This document shows, piece by piece, positions 54,769 to 64,000 of a stretch of DNA of 64,000 nucleotides. The first letter of the stretch is position 1; each line of letters opens with the position of its first letter. Source of the stretch: Nanchangia anserum (lineage in GTDB: Bacteria > Actinomycetota > Actinomycetes > Actinomycetales > Actinomycetaceae); assembly GCF_015240065.1 (NCBI RefSeq), contig NZ_CP060506.1, positions 1,488,001-1,552,000 of the forward strand. Direction: 5' to 3'. The notes below the pieces were generated by a model, which was given only the letters and a program-made list of their open reading frames with translations, had not been told where the DNA came from and ran no database searches. The translations under genes and the position numbers were made by a program.

Positions 54769-56366
54769 AACACGAAGATAACCATTTTGCCGAGCAAGTT
54801 CAGAACCGGCCCGGGCACGATGCCCAGCGCCAGCGTGGCGATGGCGCACATCGCGATGGCCGCGCTCGCCGTCCCCTGCGCCGGCACGACCCGCGTCTCG
54901 GGATCGGGCTCGTCGAGGAACATGACCTTCACCAGTCGGAAGTAGTAGAAGGCCGTGATCGCCGAGGCCACGATAGCGACAATCACGAGCGGGGTCAGCC
55001 CGCCCTTGATGCCGGCGGCAAACACCGTCCACTTACCGATGAAGCCCGAGGTCAACGGGATGCCGGCGAATGAGAGCAGGAAGATAATCATCGCTGCGCC
55101 CAGCCACGGATGACGGCGCCCCAGGCCAGCCCACTTGTCAATCGTCTGCTGCTCGGCCACGGTGTTACCCCCGCGGTCGACGCCGCGCACGAGCGTGATG
55201 ACGCCGAACGCTCCCACCGTGGCGATGCCGTAAGACAGCACGTAGAAGGTGACGGCGCTCAACGCGGATTCATCGAGCGACTGCACGGCAATGAGGATGA
55301 AGCCCGCGTGCGCGATCGAGGAGTAAGCAAGCAGTCGCTTGACGTTGTCCTGGACGAGCCCGAAGAACGTGCCGACGACGATCGTGAGGACGATGACCGC
55401 CCACATGATGACCTTCAGGTGCGGCTCCATCTGAGCGGCCACGGTGAAGTAGAACCGAACGAGGGCGAGGAACGCCGCCGCCTTCACGCCGGCCGCCATA
55501 AACCCCGTCACGGGCGTCGGTGCGCCCTGGTAGACGTCTGGCGTCCACGCGTGGAAGGGAACCGCGCCGACCTTGAACAGCAGCCCGATGAGCAGCAACA
55601 CGATGCCCGAGATAAGCAGCATGTCCGATCCCGCACCGTCGTAGACGGCGGTGGCGAGCGTGCTCAGCGACAACGACCCGGCATACCCGAACAGCAGCGC
55701 GATGCCCATGAGGAAGAACGCCGAGGAGAAGGCCCCCAAGATGAAGTACTTCAGGGCGGCCTCCTGCGAGAGCAGTCGGCGGTGACGGGCCGTCGCACAC
55801 AGAATGTACAGCGGCAGCGACATGACCTCCAACGCGATGAACAGCGTGAGCAGCGAGGTGCACATGGGGAACAGCATCATTCCGGCCGTGCTGAACAGCG
55901 TCAGCGGCAGCATCTCGGAGCGCTGATAGCCCCGCCGTTCCGTCTGATCTTCCTCGAAGGATCCCGGCATGTCCGAGGGCTGGCCGGCGAAAGCGGCCAC
56001 ACCCGAGCGGGTGCGATCGATCATGACGAGCACCGACAGGATCGCGATGACGAGAATGACGACCTGGGCCGCCGCGGCGAACGGATCGATGAGCAGCTCG
56101 CCGGTGCGTGTCCCGCTCCCCCCGGTCATCGCGAAGCCCACGGGATCCGTCCCGTGGCTGAACACGCCGGAGCTGTAGGTGAGGATGTAAACGCACAGGG
56201 CGAGGACGAGGACCACCGGCGTATAGATGGCCTGCGTCTTCCACCGCGCGCCCCGGGGCACGAAGGCCTCGATGAGCACGCCGAGAACAGCCGCACCGCC
56301 AACGATGACGAGTGGCGCCATCAGGCCCCAGTCGATATCCAGGCTGGCTTGCATGGTGGAGCTCAT
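54765..56366 (-). CDS. nuoN: NADH-quinone oxidoreductase subunit N
   Basis: Proton-pumping antiporter-like membrane subunit of complex I. The 533 residues form about 14 TM helices with the conserved FPMCTSLLTLFIALEVMSLPLYILC (TM Glu), KYFILGAFSSAFFLMGIALLFGYAGS, VGAVPFHAWTPDVYQGAPTPVTGFMA and the discontinuous-helix region LLAYSSIAHAGFIL. An upstream in-frame extension overlaps nuoM; ATG 56366 is one base after the nuoM stop and was chosen. Confidence 0.96.
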   Translation of the reverse strand: MSSTMQASLDIDWGLMAPLVIVGGAAVLGVLIEAFVPRGARWKTQAIYTPVVLVLALCVYILTYSSGVFSHGTDPVGFAMTGGSGTRTGELLIDPFAAAAQVVILVIAILSVLVMIDRTRSGVAAFAGQPSDMPGSFEEDQTERRGYQRSEMLPLTLFSTAGMMLFPMCTSLLTLFIALEVMSLPLYILCATARHRRLLSQEAALKYFILGAFSSAFFLMGIALLFGYAGSLSLSTLATAVYDGAGSDMLLISGIVLLLIGLLFKVGAVPFHAWTPDVYQGAPTPVTGFMAAGVKAAAFLALVRFYFTVAAQMEPHLKVIMWAVIVLTIVVGTFFGLVQDNVKRLLAYSSIAHAGFILIAVQSLDESALSAVTFYVLSYGIATVGAFGVITLVRGVDRGGNTVAEQQTIDKWAGLGRRHPWLGAAMIIFLLSFAGIPLTSGFIGKWTVFAAGIKGGLTPLVIVAIVASAITAFYYFRLVKVMFLDEPDPETRVVPAQGTASAAIAMCAIATLALGIVPGPVLNLLGKMVIFVL

Positions 56367-56367
56367 A

Positions 56368-57912
56368 TCAGTTTCCCCCCTCGGTAGCCACGGTGGCGGA
56401 GCCGACCTCGGCAAGCACGCTGTGCTCGGCCACGGGCTCGAGCGTCGAGACGAGCGGGCGCGGGTAGACGCCAAGGACAACCATGAGAACGATCAGCGGG
56501 GTGACGACCGCGAGCTTCTCGCGCCAGGTCAGGTCACTCACATGCTTCTTATCGGCGCGTGCCGGCCCCGTAAAGATCTTCTGGAACGGCAACAGCACGT
56601 ACAGCGCCGCCGCGACGACCGCGAGCACGGCGATTCCCGCCGCCCACGGAAGGATCCCGAAGGTTCCGACGAGGACCATGAGCTCGGGAACAAACCCGGA
56701 CAGGCCCGGCAGGGCGATCGCGGCCAGGCCGGCCACGAGGAACGTCCCGGCGAGCACGGGCGTGACGAGACGCATCCCGCCGTACCCGTCAATGGCTTGC
56801 GTGCCACCGCGCTGGGTGAGGAACCCGCTGATGAGGAACATCCCGGCAATCGAGAGGCCGTGGGCAACCATGTAGACCATCGCACCGGTCAGCGCCAGGC
56901 GCGATCCGACGAAGATGCCCATGACCATGATGCCGAAGTGCGACACCGACGTGAACGAGATCAGCCGCATGAGGTCCTTCTGAGCCAGCGCCGCAAGCGC
57001 GCCCCACAGAACCGAGATCACGGCCAGCACGATGATCGGCAACGCCGCCTTGTGCGCGGCGTTGGGGAAGAGCTGGAGGCACAGCGTGATCATCCCGAAC
57101 GTGCCGATCTTGTCGAGCACGCCGACGAGCAGCGTCGAGGTGCCCGGGCGTGCGACCTCGGTCGTGTCGGCGAGCCACGTGTGGACGGGAACCATCGGCG
57201 CCTTGATGGCGAACGCGATGAAGAACGTGACGAAGATGAACATCTCCATCCCCGCGCTCGTCGTGATGCGCCCGGCGAGATTCTCGATGAGGTACTGGTT
57301 CTTCTCGACCGGCGAGACCGTGTACAGCGCGACGACGCCGGCCAGCATGATGAGGCCGCCCAGCAGCGAGTACAGGAGGAACTTCAGCGCCGCGGCCTTC
57401 GCCTTGACCCCGCCCAGGCCGTAGCGACCGACGAGGAAGTACATCGGCACGAGCATGGCCTCGAAGGCGACGTAGAACAAGAACACATCGCGCGCGGCGA
57501 AGATGAGCACCATGAAGGCTTCGGCGCACAGGGTGAGGCCGACGTAGCCCGCGCGCGCCGATTCGGCGCCCTCCCCGTCGTCTTCATGCCACGCGGCCGC
57601 GAGCGTGATCGGCACGAGAATGGCCGACAACCCGATCATCGCCAGCCCCAGGCCGTTGATACCCAGGGCCCACGACGTCCCGATGACAGGGATCCACGAG
57701 TGGGTCTCGGCCAGTTGGTAGCTGGCGGGCGCCGCGTAATCGAACTGGCACGCCGCGACGATCGCACCGACGAGGACGAGCAGCGAGATGACGAGGCCAA
57801 CCTCGCGCGCGAGCGAGCGCAGCGGCTTGATGAGCGCGAGGGCCGCGGCCCCGATGACGGGGACCACCACCATCAGCGATAGCAACGGGAACGTTGCAGA
57901 AAGGACATTCAT
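56368..57912 (-). CDS. nuoM: NADH-quinone oxidoreductase subunit M
   Basis: Antiporter-like complex I subunit, 514 residues, about 14 TM helices. Key blocks are VFLFYVAFEAMLVPMYFLVGRYG with the conserved TM Glu, KFLLYSLLGGLIMLAGV, FFIAFAIKAPMVPVHTWLADTTEVARPGTSTLLVGVLDKIGTFG and LMRLISFTSVSHFGIMVMGIF. It lies 22 bases after nuoL. Confidence 0.97.
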   Translation of the reverse strand: MNVLSATFPLLSLMVVVPVIGAAALALIKPLRSLAREVGLVISLLVLVGAIVAACQFDYAAPASYQLAETHSWIPVIGTSWALGINGLGLAMIGLSAILVPITLAAAWHEDDGEGAESARAGYVGLTLCAEAFMVLIFAARDVFLFYVAFEAMLVPMYFLVGRYGLGGVKAKAAALKFLLYSLLGGLIMLAGVVALYTVSPVEKNQYLIENLAGRITTSAGMEMFIFVTFFIAFAIKAPMVPVHTWLADTTEVARPGTSTLLVGVLDKIGTFGMITLCLQLFPNAAHKAALPIIVLAVISVLWGALAALAQKDLMRLISFTSVSHFGIMVMGIFVGSRLALTGAMVYMVAHGLSIAGMFLISGFLTQRGGTQAIDGYGGMRLVTPVLAGTFLVAGLAAIALPGLSGFVPELMVLVGTFGILPWAAGIAVLAVVAAALYVLLPFQKIFTGPARADKKHVSDLTWREKLAVVTPLIVLMVVLGVYPRPLVSTLEPVAEHSVLAEVGSATVATEGGN

Positions 57913-57934
57913 GTTTTTCTTTCCTCCCGCCTTG

Positions 57935-59902
57935 CTACACCTGGACGTACAGGGCGATAACTAGAGCCGCCAACACACCGACCGTGATGTATCCGGCGTA
58001 GGCGCGGGTATAACCGTTTTCGCTGCCGCGCATGAACGCGCCAAGGCCGCCGCACAGGCGCGCCAGCCCGCGAACGATCCCGTCGATGATCCCGCGATCG
58101 GCGTAGCCGACGGCGGCGGTCAGCCCCTGCCCGGGAATCATCGCCAGGTTCTCGTTCACGCGGTCCTGCATGAGGTCGGCGCGAGCCGCGCGTACGAGGG
58201 CGTTCGCCTTCGGTGCCCGCTGGGGAACGTCGCGGCGAATGTAGAGCGCCCAGGCGATGACGATCCCGACGATGACGAGGGCGAGGGTGAGCACCGAGAT
58301 CGTCGTGTGACCGAGCACCGTGTCGTGGACCTCGGTGTGGTAGCCGGCGAGTTCACCGGACACCGGCGAGAGCCAACGCTCGAACACATTGGTCGCGCCG
58401 AGGACGCCACCGAGCGCGATCGAGAAGATCGACAAGATGACGATCGGGCCGTTCATCAGCCAGCCGGCCTCGTGCGGGTGGACGGGCTTGCCCTCGGCCT
58501 CGCTCGTCCACCGAGCCTTGCCAAAGAACATGATGAAGAACAGACGCGACATGTAGAAGGCGGTGATCGCGGCACCGATCATGGCGATGAGGCCGAAGAT
58601 CCAGCCGCCGACCTCGCCAAACGGCGTGGCCGAGAACGCGGCGGCGATGATCGGCTCCTTCGAGAAGAAGCCCGAGAACGGCGGGATGCCGAGGATCGCC
58701 AGCCACGCGATGCCGAAGCAGATCCACGAGACCTTCATGACCCGACGCAGCGCGCCGAAGCGGCGGATGTCGACCTGGTCGCCCATGGCGTGCATGACCG
58801 AGCCGGCCCCGAGGAACAACTGAGCCTTGAAGAAGCCGTGCACGAAGAGGTGGAAGATCGCCAGCGTCCACCCGATCGGGCCGAGGCCCGCACCGAGCAT
58901 CATGTAGCCGATCTGCGACATCGTCGAGGCCGCGAGGACCTTCTTCATGTCGTCCTTCGCGCACCCGACGATGGCACCGAACAGCAGCGTGATCGCGCCG
59001 ATGATCGCCACCATGAGCTGGGCGGCCGGCGCCATGACGAAGACGGCACCTGAACGCACCATCAGGTAGACGCCGGCGGTGACCATGGTCGCCGCGTGAA
59101 TGAGCGCGGACACCGGGGTCGGGCCGGCCATGGCGTCGCCGAGCCATGCCTGCAGCGGGAACTGCGCGGACTTACCACACGCGGCCAGCAGCAGGAACAG
59201 CCCGATGGCCGTCGCCCACCCGACGGTGAGATTCTCGGGGGCGTGGGCGACGACGGTATCGAAGTCGACGTGACCGGTCACGGCGATCATCGACATGATG
59301 GCCAGCAGCAGCCCCATGTCGCCGACGCGGTTCATGACGAAGGCCTTCTTCGCGGCGACCGCGTTCTCGAGGATGTGGTTCCAGAAGCCGATGAGGAGGT
59401 AGGACGCGAGGCCGACACCCTCCCAGCCGAAGAACAGCACGACGTAGTTATTCGCCAACACGAGCGTGAGCATCGAGGCGATAAACAGGTTGAGGTAGGC
59501 GAAGAACCGGCGCCGGTCCGCGTCGTGGGCCATGTAGCCGATCGAATAGACGTGGATGAGCGAGCCGACGAACGTCACCAGCATGACGAAGGTCAGCGAC
59601 AGGGTGTCGAGCTGGAGCGCGAACGGGATCGTCACCTCGTCGGTGATCGCCCAGTCAAACACGTGGTTGATCATCTTCCGCGCGCTCGGGGCCATGCCGA
59701 TGAGCTGGATGAGGATGGCGGCACCGATCGCGAAGGAGGCCCACGAGGCGAGCGTGGCCAGCCAGTGCCCCCACCTGTCGGTGCGTCGTCCGGCGATCAG
59801 CAGGAAGGCTGAGACGACGAGCGGAATCGCGATCATCAACCAGCCCAGCGATGCGACACCGGTTGCCTGCGCGGATTCGGCCGTTGCAACGAATGCGTGC
59901 AT
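57935..59902 (-). CDS. nuoL: NADH-quinone oxidoreductase subunit L
   Basis: Distal antiporter-like subunit whose long lateral helix spans the membrane arm. The 655 residues include LVLANNYVVLFFGWEGVGLASYLLIGFW (TM Glu), KSAQFPLQAWLGDAMAGPTPVSALIHAATMVTAGVYLMVR, KKVLAASTMSQIGYMMLGAG and a C-terminal extension with the lateral-helix region and a last TM helix (YAGYITVGVLAALVIALYVQV). It lies 15 bases after nuoK. Confidence 0.97.
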   Translation of the reverse strand: MHAFVATAESAQATGVASLGWLMIAIPLVVSAFLLIAGRRTDRWGHWLATLASWASFAIGAAILIQLIGMAPSARKMINHVFDWAITDEVTIPFALQLDTLSLTFVMLVTFVGSLIHVYSIGYMAHDADRRRFFAYLNLFIASMLTLVLANNYVVLFFGWEGVGLASYLLIGFWNHILENAVAAKKAFVMNRVGDMGLLLAIMSMIAVTGHVDFDTVVAHAPENLTVGWATAIGLFLLLAACGKSAQFPLQAWLGDAMAGPTPVSALIHAATMVTAGVYLMVRSGAVFVMAPAAQLMVAIIGAITLLFGAIVGCAKDDMKKVLAASTMSQIGYMMLGAGLGPIGWTLAIFHLFVHGFFKAQLFLGAGSVMHAMGDQVDIRRFGALRRVMKVSWICFGIAWLAILGIPPFSGFFSKEPIIAAAFSATPFGEVGGWIFGLIAMIGAAITAFYMSRLFFIMFFGKARWTSEAEGKPVHPHEAGWLMNGPIVILSIFSIALGGVLGATNVFERWLSPVSGELAGYHTEVHDTVLGHTTISVLTLALVIVGIVIAWALYIRRDVPQRAPKANALVRAARADLMQDRVNENLAMIPGQGLTAAVGYADRGIIDGIVRGLARLCGGLGAFMRGSENGYTRAYAGYITVGVLAALVIALYVQV

Positions 59903-59917
59903 GTGCTTCGACCTCCC

Positions 59918-60220
59918 TTAGTTCTTCAGCAGGTTGATGTCGTCAAGCGACGTCGACCTGCGGGCTCTAAAGATGGACACGACGATGGCCAATCCGACGA
60001 CGACCTCGGCGGCGGCGACGACCATGACGAAGAACGCCATGATCTGTCCGTCCAGCGATCCCGTCTGGTTGGAGAATGTCACGAGAACGAGATTCGCCGC
60101 GTTCAGCATCAACTCGACACCCATCAGCGAAATCACCGCCGAGTGGCGCACCAACACGGTGACCGCGCCAATGGCAAAGATGATGATCGCGAGGACGAGG
60201 TAGTGCGTCAGCGTAATCAT
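59918..60220 (-). CDS. nuoK: NADH-quinone oxidoreductase subunit K
   Basis: Small complex I subunit (100 residues) with three TM helices: [40 protein letters not shown] containing the conserved glutamate of the proton path (GVELMLNA), and [26 protein letters not shown] with the second Glu. Start overlaps the nuoJ stop by 4 bases. Confidence 0.97.
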   Translation of the reverse strand: MITLTHYLVLAIIIFAIGAVTVLVRHSAVISLMGVELMLNAANLVLVTFSNQTGSLDGQIMAFFVMVVAAAEVVVGLAIVVSIFRARRSTSLDDINLLKN

Positions 60221-61164
60221 TCGCCTTCCTCCTTCGTCTCGGGAGCCTGGGTGGAGGCGAGGCTCGAGGCACCGGGTTGACGCAGGCTGCGCTCAACCTT
60301 ACCGCCAGCCATGCCCCACGCCGTCGACTGCTTGACCGCGCGCGAGGCGGCGAGCGAGTGGAGGCCCTGCGTCGCATCGCCGTGCAGATCATTGCGCACG
60401 GCCACTGCCGTGGCCGGGCTCGCCTCGGCGATCGAGCGGTCCTGACCGGTCGCACGCAGGACGCGCGGCACGGACTCCTCGACCGGACGCATCGTCTCAC
60501 CCGACAGCGCCGGCACATCCGGCGCGTTCGAGTCGGCGTAGACACCGGGCGCGGGCAGCTGGCCCGGGTGGCGGCGGCCCGCGGCGTAGTCGAGCATCTT
60601 GGCCTCGGCCGTCTCGGCCTGACGGAACAGGCGGTTGAGGCGGTCGGAGTGCGTGAGCAGCATGGCGCCCGTGGGCGCGATGATGAGCAGCGTCGCGACA
60701 ATTTCGACGCTGAGCAGGTGCTGGCTAAACAGCGACAGCCCCAGGGCAACCGGATTCGACGAGGCATCGCCGGTATTCACCGAGCCGGTGGCCGGCAGAT
60801 TGGCGACGATCATCGCCCCGGCCAGCAGCGCGGCACCGAGTGCGCCGGCGATCCAGGCGCCCAGGCGCAGCCCCAGCGGTGTCTTCGTGTAGTGGTCGGA
60901 CGCCGCGACACCGATCATCATGATGACGAACAGGATCATCATCATGATCGCGCCGGTGTAGACGACGACCTGAACGGCGCCGAGGAAGTAGGCCCCCTGC
61001 GAGATGTAGAGCATGGACAGGCCCAGCATGACCCCGACCATGCAGATAGCCGAGTGAATGGCCTTCTTCGACGTCGCCACGCCGATCGCGGCGGCCACCA
61101 TGATGACGGCGACCACCCAGAAGAACACCGACTCGCCGAGCGAGAACTGGTCAGTGACGTTCAC
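60217..61164 (-). CDS. nuoJ: NADH-quinone oxidoreductase subunit J
   Basis: Complex I membrane subunit with five N-terminal TM helices: [61 protein letters not shown] (the pi-bulge helix), and others to about residue 175. The 315-residue length exceeds the usual ~165-260; the extra ~130 residues are a polar cytoplasmic tail without a domain I recognise, as is common in actinobacteria. Start overlaps the nuoI stop. Confidence 0.95.
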   Translation of the reverse strand: MNVTDQFSLGESVFFWVVAVIMVAAAIGVATSKKAIHSAICMVGVMLGLSMLYISQGAYFLGAVQVVVYTGAIMMMILFVIMMIGVAASDHYTKTPLGLRLGAWIAGALGAALLAGAMIVANLPATGSVNTGDASSNPVALGLSLFSQHLLSVEIVATLLIIAPTGAMLLTHSDRLNRLFRQAETAEAKMLDYAAGRRHPGQLPAPGVYADSNAPDVPALSGETMRPVEESVPRVLRATGQDRSIAEASPATAVAVRNDLHGDATQGLHSLAASRAVKQSTAWGMAGGKVERSLRQPGASSLASTQAPETKEEGE

Positions 61165-61817
61165 TGCTGAGCCTCCTCACGGGGCTTGACCGTCTTGAGC
61201 GATGGGTCATCGGGGCGATGCTTGCGAACCCACTCGACCTGAGCCGGCGTGGGGCCGGTGACGTCGCCGCGATAGTAGTCGCCGTCATTGAGCCCCTCGA
61301 CCATCGGGTGCGGGGGTGCGAGCATCCCATCGGCCAACGGAGCGAGAATCTGATCCTTCTCGTAGATGAGGTTCTCGCGGTGCTGATCGGCCAGCTCGAA
61401 GTCGTTCGACATCGTCAGCGCCCGCGTGGGGCACGCCTCGATGCACATGCCGCAGAAGATGCAGCGCAGGTAGTTCACCTGGTACACCCGCCCGTAGCGC
61501 TCGCCCGGCGAGTACTGGGCCTGCGGGGAATTCGACGCCGCCTCGACGAGGATGGCATCGGCGGGGCACGCCCACGCGCACAGCTCGCAGCCGATGCACT
61601 TTTCCAACCCGTCCGGGTAACGGTTCAGCTGGTGGCGTCCGTGGAAGCGCGGCTGAACGTGGGCGGGTTCAAAGGGATACTGCTCGGTGACCGTGGGGCG
61701 GAAGAACGAGGCGATCGTCACCCCGAAACCCGCGACGGGAGCGAAGAACTCGCCGAGCACGCCCTTTTTGTCGCGCTCAAAGCTCATGTCCTCGCGCGTC
61801 GGATTACGCCTACTCAT
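61161..61817 (-). CDS. nuoI: NADH-quinone oxidoreductase subunit I
   Basis: Carries iron-sulfur clusters N6a and N6b. The 218 residues have two ferredoxin motifs: [16 protein letters not shown] and [16 protein letters not shown], each CxxCxxCxxxCP, and [17 protein letters not shown] before the first. Start ATG 61817 overlaps the nuoH stop by 4 bases. Confidence 0.97.
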   Translation of the reverse strand: MSRRNPTREDMSFERDKKGVLGEFFAPVAGFGVTIASFFRPTVTEQYPFEPAHVQPRFHGRHQLNRYPDGLEKCIGCELCAWACPADAILVEAASNSPQAQYSPGERYGRVYQVNYLRCIFCGMCIEACPTRALTMSNDFELADQHRENLIYEKDQILAPLADGMLAPPHPMVEGLNDGDYYRGDVTGPTPAQVEWVRKHRPDDPSLKTVKPREEAQQ

Positions 61818-63170
61818 TTCGCGTCTCCTTCAGCTTTCGCGGCAGTGGTCACCAGCTCGTCACCAACCGCGTCGCCCATGCGCGGGCTCGGCGGCAGCAC
61901 CTGCCCGGGCAACGGGGGCACGGGGTAACCGCCGGCGAACGCGTCGAACGGCTTGCGCAGCTCGGCCTCGCGGGCCTCCTGGGCACGCGCGATCTTGTGA
62001 TCGGCGCGGGCACCCCAGATCCAGATGATCCCCAAGATGACGAGAAGCACGACGGCCGCACCCAGCCACAGCTGCGGGGTCGTCGCCAGCCCGTAGTGGG
62101 TGACGACGCGCATGACCGCGACGATCCAGAACCACGCGAAGGCGACGGGCATGAGGAACTTCCAGCCGAACTTCATGAACTGGTCGTAGCGAACGCGCAC
62201 GAGCGTGCCGCGCACCCAGATGAGGCAGAACATAACGATCCACACCTTGATGCCGAACCACAGGATCGGCCACAACCCGGTGTGGAACATCCCGCCGAGG
62301 ATCTGGTCGCCGAACGGCAGGCGCCACCCGCCGAGGAACATCGTCGTCGCGACGCCCGAGACGTTGAACATGTTGATGTATTCGGCGAGGAAGAACCACG
62401 CGAACTTCATCGAGGAGTATTCCGTCATGTGGCCGGCGACGATCTCGCCTTCACATTCTGGCAGGTCGAACGGCAGGCGGTTGACCTCGCCGGTCATGGC
62501 GACGAGGTAGATGAGGAACGACGGGAACAGCGCCAGCCCCCACCACACCGGCGACTGGGCGGCGACGATCGTCGAGGTCGCCATGGAGCCCGACATGATG
62601 AACACGGTGACGAGCGAGAGGCCCATCGCCAGTTCGTAGCTGATCATCTGCGCGGCCGAACGCGTCGACCCCAGCAGCGGCAGCGAGCCATTGGCGACCA
62701 CCCGGCGAGGATGATGCCGTAGACGCCGACCGAGGTAATCGCCAGGATATAGAAGGACGGCGACGTCGGTATCGGCCAGTTGCAGCGGCGTCGAGATCGA
62801 GCCGAAGTGAACGTTAGGGCCAAACGGAATGACCGCGTACACCATAAATGCGGTGAAGGCGGCGATCAGCGGGGCCAGCAGGTAGGTGACCTTGTCGACG
62901 CCGGCTTTCCAGAAGTCTTCCTTCGTCAACAGCTTGACCGCGTCGGCGATCGCCTGCAGCAACCCGAAGGGGCCGTGCACGTTGGGGCCGGGGGGTCTGC
63001 ATCCGCGCCAGTCCACGCCGTTCCACCCACAGGGCCATGATGACCGAGAGGATGAGGAAGACGACGATGCACAACGCCTTGATGATGGTGATCCACCACC
63101 GGTCGTCCGTGAAGTCCGCAACAACCTGCCCGGGCAGGGTCGTCACGGCGAGATGCGAAATGGCGTTCAC
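61814..63170 (-). CDS. nuoH: NADH-quinone oxidoreductase subunit H (three frame breaks)
   Basis: Membrane subunit forming the quinone chamber. Start GTG 63170 overlaps the nuoG stop (GTGA). The N-terminus reads [37 protein letters not shown], then the frame is lost in a G/C run at about 62990-62999 and resumes [26 protein letters not shown]. It shifts again at about 62745-62757 (DVAVL to [18 protein letters not shown]) and returns at about 62692-62702 ([20 protein letters not shown]). The family signature [36 protein letters not shown] follows intact. About 452 residues corrected. All conserved blocks are present, so I call it functional with read errors. Confidence 0.9.
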
Positions 63171-64000
63171 CGGTTCACCTCCGTTGTGGCCAAGACCCGA
63201 ACGAACGCGCCCGCGCTCACGCCGAGGTCGGCGTGGACGTGGGAATCGATCGAGCATTCCGGTACCCACACGACCCGGTCCGCCATGTCGGCGGCGACGA
63301 GGGGCAGCGTCACACTCCCCTGCGTCGTCTGGATCGTGCAGTCGCTGCCCTCGCTCAGCCCCAGCAGCTCGATCGTGCGCGCGCTCATGCGCGCGACGGG
63401 CTTGCGGGCCGAGGCGGCGAGGTCGTCGGCGCCGGCCTGGGTCAGGCCGTCGTCGAGCATGGGCTTGTGGCAGGCCAAAACGACCTCATCGGCCTGCGGC
63501 GCAGGAGTCGGCGCGGCGGCGACCGGGGTGAAGACGGCGCGCTGGCCGTCCCAGTCCATGACCTCGTTGGCCTGATCGTGCAGGTCGCGCAGGCTGTCCA
63601 TCGCCATGTCGTAGCCCAGTTCGTCGGCCAGGCGCGCCAGCACCTCGCGGTCGGACATCGCCCGCGAGGTCAGGGCCTGCCCGAACGGGCGCAGGCGTCC
63701 CTCCCAGTTGATGAACGTCCCCGGCTTTTCGGCCGGCGGCGCGACGGGGAAGACGACGTCGGCGACCTCGGTGATGGCCGTCGCGTTGACCTCGAGTGAA
63801 ATGACGAAGTCGGCTCCGCGCAGCGCGTCCAAGGCGGCATCCGACGCGACGAGGTCGCGGTGGTCGACGCCACCGACGACGAGCGTGCCGATCTGACCGT
63901 CCTTAGCGGCGGCGAGAATCTGCTGAGTGTCGAGTCCGGCCTCTGCGGGAATGTCGACGCCCCACGCGGCGCCCAGATCGGCGCGCGCCTCCGCGTCGCC
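63167..64000 (-). CDS. nuoG: NADH-quinone oxidoreductase subunit G, C-terminal part (cut by window edge)
   Basis: The reading frame is open from the window edge to a TGA at 63167, giving the last 277 residues. They belong to the molybdopterin-oxidoreductase-like domain of NuoG: LRGADFVISLEVNATAITEVADVVFPVAPPAEKPGTFINWEGRLRPF is typical, followed by a short C-terminal beta domain. The iron-sulfur N-terminal part lies outside. Position directly upstream of nuoH confirms the assignment. Confidence 0.93.
   Translation of the reverse strand, partial: GDAEARADLGAAWGVDIPAEAGLDTQQILAAAKDGQIGTLVVGGVDHRDLVASDAALDALRGADFVISLEVNATAITEVADVVFPVAPPAEKPGTFINWEGRLRPFGQALTSRAMSDREVLARLADELGYDMAMDSLRDLHDQANEVMDWDGQRAVFTPVAAAPTPAPQADEVVLACHKPMLDDGLTQAGADDLAASARKPVARMSARTIELLGLSEGSDCTIQTTQGSVTLPLVAADMADRVVWVPECSIDSHVHADLGVSAGAFVRVLATTEVNR

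Overview
The window is about 64 kb of dense, GC-rich DNA from an actinobacterium. The evidence is the GC-biased third positions, the gene order tRNA-Trp–secE–nusG–rplK–rplA and tRNA-Tyr–tRNA-Thr–tRNA-Met–rpmG, an LAXTG (class E sortase type) surface protein, a GTTCACC-type PHO box, and many start codons that sit 6-8 bases behind a -10 hexamer (leaderless transcription). An Actinomycetales/Micrococcales-type commensal would fit, but I cannot name the genus. No gene-free stretch exceeds 300 bases, and I see no phage, insertion sequence or CRISPR array.

Layout. 1-5.4 kb: the tail of a PhoB/RegX3-like response regulator, convergent with the pstSCAB phosphate importer, whose promoter carries a PHO box; then a frame-broken nucleoside hydrolase. 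5.4-8.8 kb: serS, a diacylglycerol-kinase-like enzyme and pheA. 8.9-16.3 kb: a very large, internally duplicated membrane protein of AlkP-like/multi-TM build, a GT2 glycosyltransferase and phosphoglucomutase. 16.3-19.8 kb: hrpB helicase and a membrane-anchored HNH (DUF1524-like) nuclease. 19.8-28 kb: a giant DUF11-repeat sortase substrate and a GH13 alpha-glucosidase. 28-35.2 kb: a heterodimeric ABC exporter, GNAT, M18 aminopeptidase, esterase and a Pro/Thr-rich surface protein. 35.2-37.9 kb: rplA, rplK, nusG, secE and tRNA-Trp. 37.9-42.2 kb: a four-gene operon of small membrane protein, histidine kinase, response regulator and double alpha/beta-hydrolase. 42.3-50.5 kb: an aminotransferase, murB, purT, a polyol-utilisation cassette (dehydrogenase, MFS carrier, DeoR regulator), rpmG and three tRNAs. 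50.5-53.7 kb: GDPD, HtpX, ferredoxin-NADP reductase. 53.7-64 kb: a polyprenyl diphosphate synthase behind nuoN-M-L-K-J-I-H-G (respiratory complex I; nuoG is cut by the window edge).

At least ten single-base frame disruptions fall in six genes: nucleoside hydrolase, duplicated membrane protein, pgm, DUF11 protein, nusG and nuoH. Several of these genes are housekeeping, protein similarity resumes at once in another frame, and some breaks lie in G/C runs. Read errors in the assembly are therefore more likely than gene decay. I report these loci as single genes and give the break positions.
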